A stretch of DNA of 64,000 nucleotides from Phenylobacterium soli (lineage in GTDB: Bacteria > Pseudomonadota > Alphaproteobacteria > Caulobacterales > Caulobacteraceae): contig NZ_QFYQ01000002.1 in the NCBI RefSeq assembly GCF_003254475.1, positions 62,001-126,000 of the forward strand, written 5' to 3'. Numbering within the stretch: position 1 is the stretch's first letter; each line of letters opens with the position of its first letter. Shown piece by piece: positions 34,986 to 46,442 of this stretch. Below the pieces are notes generated by a model. The model was not told where the DNA came from and made no database searches. It worked only from the letters and a program-made list of their open reading frames with translations. Both the position numbers and the translations under genes were made by a program.

Positions 34986-35944
34986 CGAGTTCCCCCCTTG
35001 GCGATGGCAGGCGTGACGGCGGATTCGGCGGGCTTGGGCTGGGCCTTGGGGGCGTCGGCCGGCGGCGGCGCCGGCGGGCCCTGGGCCTCGCCCTTGATGA
35101 GCCGGACGATCCTGGCCCGTCCGCGCAGCTTCTCCAACTGGTCGCGGATCTGATCGTAGGTCAGGAAGCGCACGATCTGCGGCCGGGCGGCGTCGAAGGT
35201 CAACGGCGCCTCGAGGCGCCGGTCCTCGACCTTGATCAGGGCATAGCCGCCGTCGACGGCGACGGGTCCGACGAGCTGGCCCTTCTTGGCCGACTTCAGC
35301 GCCGCCACATAGGCCTCGGGCATGACGTCGGTCGTGAAATAGCCCATGTCGCCGCCGTTGAAGCGGGTGGCCGCGTCGGTGGACTTCTCCATCGCCAGCG
35401 CCTCGAACGAGGCCCCGGAGCCGATCAGCTTCTTCACCGTCTCGGCCTCCGCCTGGGTGGCGGTGACGATCTGGCGGGCGTGGATCTCCTCCGAGCGCTT
35501 CGCGAGCTTGAGCTGCTCCTGGTAGAGGTTGCGGATGGCGTTCTCGTTGACCGCGTCGGCGACGACGCTCTCGACGAGCAGGTCGCCCATCACCCGCTCG
35601 CGGGCGGCGGCCAGCCGGCGCTGGGCCAACGGATCCTTGTCGAGCTTGCGGCGGGCGGCCTCGGCGGCCAGCAGCTTCTGGTCGACCACCTCGTCAAGCA
35701 CCCGGTGGAAGACGTCGGAGGTGACCTCCAGCGGCTCGCCCTCGCCGATCAGGCCCTGGCTGACCGCCTCGCGCTTCACGTCGGAGGCCCAGATGGTCTG
35801 GTCGTCCACGGTGGCCACCGCCTGGTCGCCGCGCTCGGGCGGCTGCTCCGGCCCGCGGCCCTTGCCGCACGCCGTCACGGCGAAGGCGCAGGCGAGCAGC
35901 AGACCCGCGAGGCGCAGGATCCGGACAGGCTGTTCGGCCCCCAT
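34982..35944 (-). CDS. Parvulin-type peptidyl-prolyl isomerase lipoprotein (PpiC/SurA-like)
   Basis: Periplasmic foldase. The 320-residue protein has a lipoprotein signal LRLAGLLLACAFAVTACGKG (lipobox VTAC), a SurA-N-like helical region, then the PpiC domain with SEEIHARQIVTATQAEAETV (typical start with the conserved HARQI) and GGDMGYFTTDVMPEAYVAAL, the parvulin core. A Pro/Ala/Lys-rich C-terminal tail PPAPPPADAPKAQPKPAESA follows. The stop overlaps the argJ start (4 bp). Outer-membrane protein folding is the likely role; a secA gene further downstream on the other strand fits an export neighbourhood. Confidence 0.9.
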   Translation of the reverse strand: MGAEQPVRILRLAGLLLACAFAVTACGKGRGPEQPPERGDQAVATVDDQTIWASDVKREAVSQGLIGEGEPLEVTSDVFHRVLDEVVDQKLLAAEAARRKLDKDPLAQRRLAAARERVMGDLLVESVVADAVNENAIRNLYQEQLKLAKRSEEIHARQIVTATQAEAETVKKLIGSGASFEALAMEKSTDAATRFNGGDMGYFTTDVMPEAYVAALKSAKKGQLVGPVAVDGGYALIKVEDRRLEAPLTFDAARPQIVRFLTYDQIRDQLEKLRGRARIVRLIKGEAQGPPAPPPADAPKAQPKPAESAVTPAIAKGGTR

Positions 35945-36094
35945 TCAGCTCATCCTCGTTCTCGGGACGGTCGCGCCTCTTGCGCCGCCGCTCCCTAGCC
36001 ATTTACGTCACGCGATGCAAAGGTTGGACCGACTGTTCAAAAGGCGCGGTTAAGCCGGGCCGGCAAAATCCATTTCCAGGGAGGATCATTTCAA

Positions 36095-37264
36095 ATGCGC
36101 GAAGCCGTCATCGTCTCTTACGCTCGCACCGGCCTGGCCAAGTCCGGCCGCGGCGGGTTCAACATGACGCCGACCGTCTCCATGGCCGCCCACGCGGTGA
36201 AGCACGCCGTGGCCAAGGCCGGCGTCGACGGCGCGGACATCGAGGACGTGTTCATGGGCAATGTGGCCCACGGCGGCGGCAACGTCGCGCGCCAGGCGGG
36301 CCTGCTGGCCGGCCTGCCGATCACCACCTCCGGCGTGACCGTCAACCGCTTCTGCTCCTCGGGCCTGCAGACCATCGCCATGGCGGCCAACCACGTCCGC
36401 AACGACGGCGCCGCGGCCGTGGTCGCTGGCGGGGTCGAGTCGATCTCCATGCCCAACATGGGCGCGGGCAAGGACAACTTCGATCCGAAGCTGACCGAGA
36501 TGCACCCGGCGATCTTCATGGCCATGATCGACACCGCCGACATCGTCGCCGAGCGGTACAACGTCAGCCGCGAATACCAGGACGAGTACTCCCTGGAGAG
36601 CCAGCGCCGCATGGCCGCGGCCCAGCAGGCCGACAAGTTCCGGGACGAGATCGTCCCCATGCAGACCCGCATGAAGAAGGTCGACAAGGCCACGGGCCAG
36701 GAGTCGGTCGTCGACTACGTGGTCGACCGTGACGAGTGCAATCGTCCGGACACCACCCTGGAAGGCCTGCAGAAGCTCGAGCCGGTGAAGGGCGCGGGCA
36801 AGTTCATCACCGCCGGCAACGCCAGCCAGCTGTCGGACGGCGCGGCCGCCGTGGTGGTGATGGAAGCCAAGGAAGCCGAGCGCCGCGGCCTGACGCCGAT
36901 GGGCGTGTTCAAGGGCTGGGCCGTCGCCGGCTGCGAGCCCGACGAGATGGGCATCGGCCCGGTGTTCGCCATCCCCCGGCTGCTGGAGCGTCACGGCCTG
37001 AAGGTCGACGACATCGACCTGTGGGAGCTGAACGAGGCCTTCGCCTCGCAGTGCCTCTACTGCCGCGACCAGCTCGGCATCGACCCGGAGAAATACAACG
37101 TCAATGGCGGCTCGATCGCCATCGGCCACCCCTTCGGCATGACCGGCGCGCGCCTGGCGGGCCACGTCCTGCAGGAAGGCAAGCGCCGCGGCGCGAAGAA
37201 CGTGGTCGTCTCCATGTGCATCGGCGGCGGCATGGGCGGGGCGGGACTTTTCGAGGTGTTCTGA
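36095..37264 (+). CDS. Acetyl-CoA acyltransferase (thiolase II family)
   Basis: Thiolase of the beta-oxidation or acetoacetyl-CoA type. The 389-residue protein has the nucleophilic Cys in [12 protein letters not shown] near residue 89, [33 protein letters not shown] with the catalytic His, and [15 protein letters not shown] with the second Cys. It is a different paralogue from the thiolase at 1-899 (NKMCGSG there, NRFCSSG here), pointing to separate acyl specificity. GGGAGG lies 10 bp upstream. Ends with a strong terminator at 37290-37321. No FadB partner is adjacent in the window. Confidence 0.93.
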   Translation: MREAVIVSYARTGLAKSGRGGFNMTPTVSMAAHAVKHAVAKAGVDGADIEDVFMGNVAHGGGNVARQAGLLAGLPITTSGVTVNRFCSSGLQTIAMAANHVRNDGAAAVVAGGVESISMPNMGAGKDNFDPKLTEMHPAIFMAMIDTADIVAERYNVSREYQDEYSLESQRRMAAAQQADKFRDEIVPMQTRMKKVDKATGQESVVDYVVDRDECNRPDTTLEGLQKLEPVKGAGKFITAGNASQLSDGAAAVVVMEAKEAERRGLTPMGVFKGWAVAGCEPDEMGIGPVFAIPRLLERHGLKVDDIDLWELNEAFASQCLYCRDQLGIDPEKYNVNGGSIAIGHPFGMTGARLAGHVLQEGKRRGAKNVVVSMCIGGGMGGAGLFEVF

Positions 37265-37289
37265 GGCTGACCGCCACGTAATCGGGATC

Positions 37290-37321
37290 GGGCCTGCTCC
37301 TCGCGAGCAGGCCCTTTTCTT
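37290..37321 (+). terminator. Rho-independent terminator of the thiolase gene
   Basis: GGGCCTGCTC and GAGCAGGCCC make a 10-bp stem with a CTCGC loop followed by TTTTCTT. Classic form, 25 bp past the stop. Confidence 0.92.
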
Positions 37322-37446
37322 ATGCGGGGCGGGCGGAGGGCCGCGTTGACACTGCGAGGGGGGCTGCTTAAGTCTCGCCGGCCTTCAAATGAGCGGTTTT
37401 TCTGGCCAATCTCGCAGGCCGCCGCCCATAAATCCGGACCTCCCCC

Positions 37447-40203
<2,757 letters not shown>

Positions 40204-40214
40204 GGATCGGCCCC

Positions 40215-40243
40215 CTCTCCTCCACGGGGCGCGCGGAGGAGAG
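40215..40243. terminator. Hairpin between secA and quinone reductase
   Basis: CTCTCCTCC and GGAGGAGAG form a 9-bp stem with an 11-nt loop between two convergent genes. No T-run is present on either side. Confidence 0.55.
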
Positions 40244-40246
40244 GCG

Positions 40247-41236
40247 CTAGCTGTTCGGCTCGACCACCACGGTGCCGACCTTGGTCCCGGCCTCCACGGC
40301 CTCGTGGGCGGCCGCGCAGTCCTTCAGCGGATAGAGCCCGGCGACCGAGAGAATGCGCTCGCCCGTCGCGATCCAGCGGGTGATGTCGTCCTGAGCCCGG
40401 CGGCGCGCCTCGTGCGGACTGGACGGCAGGTAGACCCCGGTGATCGCCAGGTTGAGCCGCATCGCCGCGCCCACGGCGAAGGCGGGATTGGGATCGCCGC
40501 GCGTGGCGTAGTAGGCCACCGATCCGTTCATCCGCACGCTTTTCAGGGTGGCGGCCAGGTTGCCGCCGAGGTCCACCTCGACCACGTGGTGGACGCCCTC
40601 ACCGCCGGTGATCTCCGCGATGCGGGCGGCGACGTCCTCGCGCCGGTAGTCGATGACGTGGTCGGCTCCGCCCTGGCGCGCGCGCTCGGCCTTCTCCGGC
40701 GACGAGACCGTCGCGATCACCGTCGCCCCGGCCCATTTAGCCAGCTGCACCACATAATGGCCGACCGCGCCCGCCCCGCCCGTCACCAGCACGAGGCGGC
40801 CCTGCACGGGACCGTTCAGGAACAGGCTGCGGTGAGCGGTCATGCACGGGATGCCGAGCGTCGCCCCCTCGGCGAACGAGATCCCCGGCGGCAGCTCGCG
40901 GATCAGGTCGACGTCGAGCTCGATCAGTTCGGCCGCCGTCCCGAAGGCGCGGCCGTTGCGCTGGCCGTTGTAGAACCACACCCGTTTGCCCACCCAGGCG
41001 GGATCGACGCCCGGACCGACGGCTTCGACGAGTCCCGCGCCGTCGGAGTTGGGGACGATGCGCGGATAGGGCATCGGCCCGGCGGCGCCCGCGCGCCAGT
41101 AGGTGTCGGCCGGATTGACGCCGGAGGCCATGATGCGGATCAGCGCCTGCCCGCGCCCGGGCGCGGGGTCGGGCAGGTCGCCGTACTGGAACACCTCCCG
41201 CGCCGGACCCGTCCGGTCGTACCAGATCGCCTTCAT
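40247..41236 (-). CDS. NADPH:quinone reductase / zinc-type alcohol dehydrogenase-like protein
   Basis: Medium-chain dehydrogenase/reductase of the quinone oxidoreductase group. The 329-residue protein opens MKAIWYDRTGPAREVFQYGD and has the coenzyme-binding loop VTGGAGAVGHYVVQLAKWAG (GxGxxG variant) with a distinctive DHVIDYRREDVAARIAEITG segment. The catalytic and structural zinc cysteines of alcohol dehydrogenases are missing, as in quinone reductases. A perfect hairpin (41241-41261) covers its Shine-Dalgarno. It follows the carotenoid oxygenase on the same strand with 28 bp between them, so the two may form an operon. Confidence 0.9.
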   Translation of the reverse strand: MKAIWYDRTGPAREVFQYGDLPDPAPGRGQALIRIMASGVNPADTYWRAGAAGPMPYPRIVPNSDGAGLVEAVGPGVDPAWVGKRVWFYNGQRNGRAFGTAAELIELDVDLIRELPPGISFAEGATLGIPCMTAHRSLFLNGPVQGRLVLVTGGAGAVGHYVVQLAKWAGATVIATVSSPEKAERARQGGADHVIDYRREDVAARIAEITGGEGVHHVVEVDLGGNLAATLKSVRMNGSVAYYATRGDPNPAFAVGAAMRLNLAITGVYLPSSPHEARRRAQDDITRWIATGERILSVAGLYPLKDCAAAHEAVEAGTKVGTVVVEPNS

Positions 41237-41240
41237 CTTT

Positions 41241-41261
41241 CCTCCCGCGCGGTGCGGGAGG
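41241..41261 (-). promoter_or_regulatory. Hairpin sequestering the quinone reductase Shine-Dalgarno
   Basis: On the minus strand CCTCCCGC-accgc-GCGGGAGG forms an 8-bp perfect stem, and the 3' arm (GGGAGG) followed by AAAG is the ribosome-binding site immediately before the ATG at 41236. Translation of the downstream gene should depend on opening this stem, for example by ribosomes finishing the upstream carotenoid oxygenase gene. Confidence 0.6.
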
Positions 41262-41264
41262 ACC

Positions 41265-42656
41265 TTAGAACGAGGCCCAGTTGCCGTGGAAGCCGAAGGG
41301 CACGCGGCGCGGGACCTTGGCGGTGGCGATCGGCCCCTTCTCCAGGTCGAGGGCCTCGAAGATCAGGAGATCCGATCGGTTCTCGGCCGCGCGCCAGACC
41401 ACCGCGGTGAGCCAGCCGTCCCCTTCGTCGGCCGTCTCCGAGCGGGGCACGAACACCGGCTCCGAGGTGAGGTCGCCGCCGCTCAGCGCATAGAGCTGGC
41501 GCTTGCCGGTCTTGAGGTCGAGGTGGGCGATGGCGCACTGCTTGATGGTGCCCGAGGCGGTCGGGTCGGCGGCGTACCAGCCGTGGCGGTGCTTGAGCGT
41601 CTCGGCCCGCGGATCGACCCGCGGGAACTCGCCGTCGAGGTCGTCGAGCGGCTCCTCCTTGATGGCGTCGGAGGCGCCCGTGAGGTCGAAGGTCCAGCGG
41701 AAGAGGCGGGCGGCCGCCTTCGTGCCCGGCGAGCCGTCGGCGTTGGGGAACAGCGGCGCCACGTCGTAGCGCATGACGTCGGCGACGAGCTTGCCTTCCT
41801 CCTCCCAGGCGTTCAGCGGGTGGAAGACGTAGCAGGCCTCGGTGTTGAACCAGCGGATGGTGGAGACGTCGGCGTCGCGGCGCATGACCCCGACGAAGCT
41901 TCCCTTGCCCGGCTCCCAGGCGAAGGGCGGCATGCCCTTCATCGCCCGCTCGAGGCTGCCGGTGAGCGGCAGCACCGGGAAGAGCACATGGTTCTCGGTG
42001 ACCATGAAGTCGTGGATCATCGAGCAGTAGGGCGCCTGGAAGTCGTCGCGCCGGACGACCTCGCCCTTGGCGTCAGTGACGCCGTAGCTGATGCCGGTGG
42101 CGAAGGGCGCCTCGCCCACCGCATAGGCGAACCAGACCATCTCGCCCGTCTTCGGGTCGATCTTCGGGTGGGCCGTGGTGCGGCCCTTGTAGGCCTGCGC
42201 GTAGCCGAGGGTCTCGAGGCTCCGCGGGTCCATGGCGGTGGGCATATGGCCCTCCTCCAGGGCCAGCAGCTTGCCCGCGTGCCAGACGATGTTGGTGTTG
42301 GCGACGCCGGAGTCCTGGCCCATGGCCGCGGGATCGGTGGTCATCGGGTTGCCGAAGGTGCCGAACAGGGCGCGGCCCGCCTCGTGCTCCAGCTTCCACT
42401 TCGGCGTCCGCACATAGCGGTTGCGGTAGGAGGCCTTGCCGTCGGCGAGGTAGAAGCCGTGGACCATGCCGTCGCCGGCGAACCAGTGGTGGTTGGGGTC
42501 GCGCGGCTCGAATTGCGGATTGGGACCGGTGCGGAACAGCGCGCCGCGCAGGCCGGCGGGGATCTCGCCCACCACCTCGAGCTCGAAGTCATCCTCGCTG
42601 CGGAGCGGTGCGAAATTGCCCGCCAGATAGGGGTTGATGCGAACCTCACCGTCCAT
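41265..42656 (-). CDS. Carotenoid oxygenase family dioxygenase
   Basis: Non-haem iron enzyme of the RPE65/CCD/lignostilbene dioxygenase family that cleaves double bonds of carotenoids or stilbenoids. The 463-residue protein has the four-His iron site: His in TTAHPKIDPKTGEM, His in MIHDFMVTENH, His in CYVFHPLNAWEEEG, and His in PFGFHGNWASF at the C-terminus, plus the conserved acidic residues. The N-terminus NPYLAGNFAPLRSEDDFELE is typical of the bacterial carotenoid or lignostilbene branch. It is divergent from the TetR gene at 42763, which probably controls it. The natural substrate is not known. Confidence 0.93.
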   Translation of the reverse strand: MDGEVRINPYLAGNFAPLRSEDDFELEVVGEIPAGLRGALFRTGPNPQFEPRDPNHHWFAGDGMVHGFYLADGKASYRNRYVRTPKWKLEHEAGRALFGTFGNPMTTDPAAMGQDSGVANTNIVWHAGKLLALEEGHMPTAMDPRSLETLGYAQAYKGRTTAHPKIDPKTGEMVWFAYAVGEAPFATGISYGVTDAKGEVVRRDDFQAPYCSMIHDFMVTENHVLFPVLPLTGSLERAMKGMPPFAWEPGKGSFVGVMRRDADVSTIRWFNTEACYVFHPLNAWEEEGKLVADVMRYDVAPLFPNADGSPGTKAAARLFRWTFDLTGASDAIKEEPLDDLDGEFPRVDPRAETLKHRHGWYAADPTASGTIKQCAIAHLDLKTGKRQLYALSGGDLTSEPVFVPRSETADEGDGWLTAVVWRAAENRSDLLIFEALDLEKGPIATAKVPRRVPFGFHGNWASF

Positions 42657-42677
42657 GGCGTTTCCCCGTTATTAGAT

Positions 42678-42703
42678 CTTACGTTGTAAATTTATTGAGT
42701 AAG
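42678..42703. promoter_or_regulatory. Candidate TetR operator in the AT-rich divergent promoter
   Basis: The 106-bp gap between carotenoid oxygenase and TetR genes contains an unusually A/T-rich stretch. TTAC-gtt-GTAA (42679-42689) is an inverted repeat, and CTTAC (42678-42682) pairs with GTAAG (42699-42703). TetR-type regulators bind palindromes in this position. Confidence 0.5.
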
Positions 42704-42762
42704 AGGTAGCCCTTCGCAAGTCCCTTTTTCGTGACCTGCCCAACGGTGTCCCAAGAGTCCGC

Positions 42763-43362
42763 ATGCCTCGCGTCCTGACCGAAGCCGATGTCGCCGATTT
42801 CCGGGAGCGGCTTTGCGGGGCGGCCGAGCGGCTGTTCGCCGAAAAGGGGCCCGATGCGGTGACCATGCGCCAGCTCGCCGCCGAGCTGGGCGTCTCGCCC
42901 ATGACCCCCTACCGCTACTTCCGCGACAAGGACGACATCCTGGCGGCGGTGCGCACCAACGGCTTCAACCGCTTCGCCGAGGCGCTGGAGACGGCGCGGG
43001 CGGCGGCCAAGGGCGCGCGGGCCAAGGGCGCAGCGGTCGGTGAGGCCTATGTCGACTTCGCCTTCGAGCACCCGCACACCTACAAGCTGATGTTCGATCT
43101 CAACCAGCCGCATGAGGCCGAGTACCCCGAGCTCGTCGAGGCGGGGAAGCGCGCCCGCACCACGATGAGCGCCTATGTGAAGGACCTCGTGGCCGACGGC
43201 GTTCTGGCCGGCGATCCCGAGCAGATCGGGGTGATGTTCTGGGCGGCGGCCCACGGCGCGGTGGTCCTGGAGCTGGCCGGCAAGCTTCCCGCCGGCGCGG
43301 CCCGCGACCTTCACCGGGCGATGAACTCGGCGATCGCCCGGGGCCTGCGACCGGGCGCTTAG
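42763..43362 (+). CDS. TetR/AcrR transcriptional regulator with WHG-type C-terminal domain
   Basis: Ligand-sensing repressor. The 199-residue protein has an N-terminal helix-turn-helix with RLFAEKGPDAVTMRQLAAEL and GVSPMTPYRYFRDKDDILAA (typical TetR recognition helix ending YRYF). The C-terminal ligand-binding half contains AYVDFAFEHPHTYKLMFDLN and HGAVVLELAGKLP, as in the WHG group. It is divergent from carotenoid oxygenase; autoregulation and control of that gene are likely. Its stop overlaps the stop of the convergent RDD gene by 3 bases. The ligand cannot be read. Confidence 0.93.
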   Translation: MPRVLTEADVADFRERLCGAAERLFAEKGPDAVTMRQLAAELGVSPMTPYRYFRDKDDILAAVRTNGFNRFAEALETARAAAKGARAKGAAVGEAYVDFAFEHPHTYKLMFDLNQPHEAEYPELVEAGKRARTTMSAYVKDLVADGVLAGDPEQIGVMFWAAAHGAVVLELAGKLPAGAARDLHRAMNSAIARGLRPGA

Positions 43363-44105
43363 GCCCGCACCACCTCCGAGCCCGCCCAGCGGTCGTAGCG
43401 GGCGCGGGGCGAGGCCTCGGCGAGCATGGCGAAGGGGGCGAGGACCAGGAGCCCGAAGACGCCGACCGCCAGGTAGTAGCCCGTCGGCGGCAGGCGCACG
43501 CCGGCCAGGGTCGCGGCGAGCGGGGCGATCAGCACCAGCGCGCCGCCGCCGTAGATCACCAGGTTGCGCAGGACCGCGCGGGGAAGGCCGAGGCGGCCGC
43601 CGTCCGCGGCCACCACCTTCAGGCCCATCAGCCGCTTGCCGGGCGTCCAGCCGAACAAGCCCTCGCAGAGGCCGACCGCCAGGATGAAGGCGAGCGGCCA
43701 GGCCCAGTCGAGGATCACCGGCGTTACCGGAACGCCGGCCCTGTCCACCGGCCGGCTGAAGGCGAGCGAGCGGGTCATCTCCCCGTCCTGCGCCTCGAGC
43801 ACCACCGAGACGTATCGGCTGGTCTCGATCCCGGCCATCGAGACGGCGCAGACCTTGGCCGAGACCGGCCGGGCGGCGCCGAGCGCGCCGACGCCGTCCA
43901 ACACCTTGGCCGACAGCGAGGTCAGCGGCTGGCAGGCGGTGCGGGTGAACGGAGCGGAGGAGCGCAGCTTGCCGCCGCTCGCCGAATAGAGGGCGGCCGC
44001 CGCCAGCATGGCGAGGGCGCCGAGGACCACGATGTCCATCGCCCCCGCCCCCAGCCTGCGCCAGAACAGGTCCCGCGCCTCGGCGCGATCCTCGGCCTTC
44101 GCCAT
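43359..44105 (-). CDS. RDD family membrane protein
   Basis: Small multi-pass inner-membrane protein. The 248-residue product starts MAKAEDRAEARDLFWRRLGA with the RDD-type pattern R..GA..D around MDIVVLGALAMLAAAALYSA (first helix). It has a soluble part with two cysteines (RTACQPLT, KVCAVSMAG), more helices (LAFILAVGLCEGLFGW; YLAVGVFGLLVLAPFAMLAE), and the signature GWTPGKRLMGLKVVAADGGR, which is the conserved RDD-family loop. Some RDD proteins are transporters (Na+/H+), but the role here is unknown. It is convergent with the TetR gene. Confidence 0.85.
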   Translation of the reverse strand: MAKAEDRAEARDLFWRRLGAGAMDIVVLGALAMLAAAALYSASGGKLRSSAPFTRTACQPLTSLSAKVLDGVGALGAARPVSAKVCAVSMAGIETSRYVSVVLEAQDGEMTRSLAFSRPVDRAGVPVTPVILDWAWPLAFILAVGLCEGLFGWTPGKRLMGLKVVAADGGRLGLPRAVLRNLVIYGGGALVLIAPLAATLAGVRLPPTGYYLAVGVFGLLVLAPFAMLAEASPRARYDRWAGSEVVRA

Positions 44106-44192
44106 GGAACAGACCCCCCAATCCCCGAGGCGCCAGCTTGACCGCCCCTGCGTCAAACGTCGAGGGTTCACGCGCAACCGGGAGGCCGCCTC

Positions 44193-45353
44193 ATGAGCAA
44201 GTCCAGCAAGCCGCAGGAATTCGAGGTCCACTGGAAGAAGTCCAAGGTCCGCGAAGTCCTCGACCTCGTGAAGGACTATCCCTGGCCGCCGGCGCCCGAG
44301 GTCCCCGACGGCTGGGCCTATGGCTGCGACGGGGGCTGGCTGCGCGGGCTCTGCGACTACTGGGTCGACGACTACGACTGGAAGGCCGCCGTCGACGACC
44401 TCAACCGCTTCCCGCAGTTCACCGCCAGGGTGGAGGATTTCGACCTCCACTTCCTGCACGTGGTCGGCGAGGCGGGCGGCAAGCGGCCGCTGATCCTGAC
44501 CCACGGCTGGCCCGGCTCGCACTACGAGTTCTGGGGCGTGATCGAGAAGCTGGCCTTTCCGTCCAGGTTCGGCGGCGAGGCCAAGGACGCCTTCGACCTG
44601 GTGATCCCGTCCCTCCCCGGCTTCGGCTTCTCCTCGAAGCCCAAGGCGCCGATCGGCCAGCGGACCACGGCGCGCCTGTTCAACACCCTGATGACCGAGG
44701 TGCTGGGCTACGAGACCTACCTGGCCCAGGGCGGCGACTGGGGCGCGCTGGTCACCTCCTGGCTCGGCCACGACCACGGCGCGCACGCCAAGGCCATCCA
44801 CCTCAACATGATCGGCTTCCGTCCCGCGGGCGGGCCGGTGAACGACGCCGAGATCGCCTGGATCCAGCGCCAGAACGGCATGATGGACGTGATGGGCGCC
44901 TACTTCCGCCTGCAGGCCTCCAAGCCGCAGTCGCTGGCCTGGATGGGCGCGGGAAACCCGGTGGGCCAGGCGGCCTGGATCGCCGAGCGCTTCCACGACT
45001 GGTCCGACCTGCGGGAGAAGAGCCTCGACGAGGCGCATCCCAAGGACCGGCTGCTGACCAACATCATGATCTACGTCATGACCGGCAGCTTCACGACGGG
45101 CGCCTGGTACTACCGCGGCCTGCTCGAGGAAGGCGGGGTCAACTTCAAGGAAGGCGAACGCTGCGAGACGCCGACCGCCTTCGCCAACTTCCCCGGCGAG
45201 CCGCTGTACACCGCGCCGCCGAAGAGCTGGGCCGAGCGGGCCTACAACATCACCCGCTGGAGCGAGATGCCGCGCGGCGGCCACTTCGCCGCCATGGAGG
45301 AGCCGGACCTGTTCGTCGACGACGTGCGGGCCTGGGCGCGCGAGCTGCCCTAG
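44193..45353 (+). CDS. Epoxide hydrolase (EHN domain plus alpha/beta hydrolase)
   Basis: Alpha/beta hydrolase that opens epoxides to diols. The 386-residue protein has the N-terminal EHN region with WKKSKVREVLDLVKDYPWPP and DLHFLHVVG. The oxyanion segment is LILTHGWPGSHYEFWGVIEK, and the nucleophile motif GGDWGALVTSWLGHDH has Asp in the GxDxG position. The C-terminal His is in RWSEMPRGGHFAAMEEPDLF. This layout fits cholesterol/juvenile-hormone epoxide hydrolase relatives. GGAGG lies 7 bp before the ATG. It may act on aromatic or terpenoid epoxides; the substrate is unknown. Confidence 0.93.
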   Translation: MSKSSKPQEFEVHWKKSKVREVLDLVKDYPWPPAPEVPDGWAYGCDGGWLRGLCDYWVDDYDWKAAVDDLNRFPQFTARVEDFDLHFLHVVGEAGGKRPLILTHGWPGSHYEFWGVIEKLAFPSRFGGEAKDAFDLVIPSLPGFGFSSKPKAPIGQRTTARLFNTLMTEVLGYETYLAQGGDWGALVTSWLGHDHGAHAKAIHLNMIGFRPAGGPVNDAEIAWIQRQNGMMDVMGAYFRLQASKPQSLAWMGAGNPVGQAAWIAERFHDWSDLREKSLDEAHPKDRLLTNIMIYVMTGSFTTGAWYYRGLLEEGGVNFKEGERCETPTAFANFPGEPLYTAPPKSWAERAYNITRWSEMPRGGHFAAMEEPDLFVDDVRAWARELP

Positions 45354-45400
45354 GCGGGACAGCCCTGGCGGGTGTCCGGCGGGTCGGGCTAGAAGGCGTC

Positions 45401-46408
45401 ATGGCCCGCTACGACTTCGCCTCCGACAACACCGCCCCCGCCACGCCCGAAGCGCTCCAGGCGCTGATCAGCGCCAACGAGGGCTTCGCCTCCGGCTACG
45501 GCACGGACCACGTGAGCCGCCAGGCGGCCGACCTGGTGCGCGCGACGCTCGACGCCGACGCCGAGGTGCGTTTCGTGGCCTCGGGCACCGCGGCCAACGC
45601 CGTCTCGCTGGCCGCCCTCTGCCGCCCGTTCGAGGCCGTGCTGGCGCATGAGCACGCCCACATCTGCACCGACGAGACCGGCGCCCCGGGCTTCTTCGGC
45701 CACGGCCTCGGGCTGATCGGCCTGGCCGGCGCCTCGGGCCGCATCGACGGCCCGGCGCTGGCGGCGGCGCTCGACCAGCCGGACATGTCCTACCGCCAGT
45801 CGCCGGCGGCCCTGTCGCTGACCAATTCGACGGAATACGGCACCCTCTACGCGCCCGAGGCCCTGGGCGACCTGATCCAGCCGGTAAAGGCCAAGGGCTA
45901 CGGCGTCCATCTCGACGGCGCGCGGCTCGCCAACGCCGCGGCCGCCGGCTTCGACCTCAAGCGGATCAAGGATCTCGGCGTCGACATCCTGGTGTTCGGC
46001 GGCACCAAGGCCGGCATGCCGCCGACCGAGGCCGTCGTCATCTTCGAGCGCGCCCTCGCCCGCCGCTTCGACGCCCGCCTGAAGCAGGCCGGCCAGCTTC
46101 CGTCCAAGGGCCGCTACTACGCCGCTCCGTTCATCGGCATGCTGCAGGACGGCGCGATCTTCCGCCACGCCGCCCACGCCAACGCCATGGCCAAGCGCCT
46201 TGCGGGGCTCATGCCCTTCAAGGTCCGCCACCCAGTGGACGCCAACGGCGTCTTCGTCGAGATGGACGACGCCACCCTCAAGCGCCTGCACAAATCCGGC
46301 TGGTTCGCCTACCGCTTCCTCGACGGCTCGGTGCGCTTCATGTGCTCCTGGGCCACCACCGCCGAGACGGTCGACGCCCTCGGCGAGGCTCTGAAGAGCC
46401 TGGCCTGA
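45401..46408 (+). CDS. Low-specificity L-threonine aldolase (beta-eliminating lyase)
   Basis: PLP enzyme that cleaves threonine/allo-threonine to glycine and acetaldehyde. The 335-residue protein has DFASDNTAPATPEALQALIS near the start, the PLP-stacking region SGTAANAVSLAALCRPF, HLDGARLANAAAA with the Asp that binds the pyridine nitrogen, and the Schiff-base Lys in FGGTKAGMPPTEA. The C-terminal part is complete. It starts at ATG 45401, 48 bp after the epoxide hydrolase. Alternative: other beta-eliminating lyases of the same fold, but the motifs match aldolase. Confidence 0.93.
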   Translation: MARYDFASDNTAPATPEALQALISANEGFASGYGTDHVSRQAADLVRATLDADAEVRFVASGTAANAVSLAALCRPFEAVLAHEHAHICTDETGAPGFFGHGLGLIGLAGASGRIDGPALAAALDQPDMSYRQSPAALSLTNSTEYGTLYAPEALGDLIQPVKAKGYGVHLDGARLANAAAAGFDLKRIKDLGVDILVFGGTKAGMPPTEAVVIFERALARRFDARLKQAGQLPSKGRYYAAPFIGMLQDGAIFRHAAHANAMAKRLAGLMPFKVRHPVDANGVFVEMDDATLKRLHKSGWFAYRFLDGSVRFMCSWATTAETVDALGEALKSLA

Positions 46409-46442
46409 GGCTGGGCGCAGGACGCACCTCCCAAGCCGAAAA

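Noticed and set aside
42679..43043. Extended minus-strand frame reaching across the TetR gene and beyond
   Set aside because: It is the unused frame of the TetR/RDD region; TetR helix-turn-helix is clear on the plus strand.
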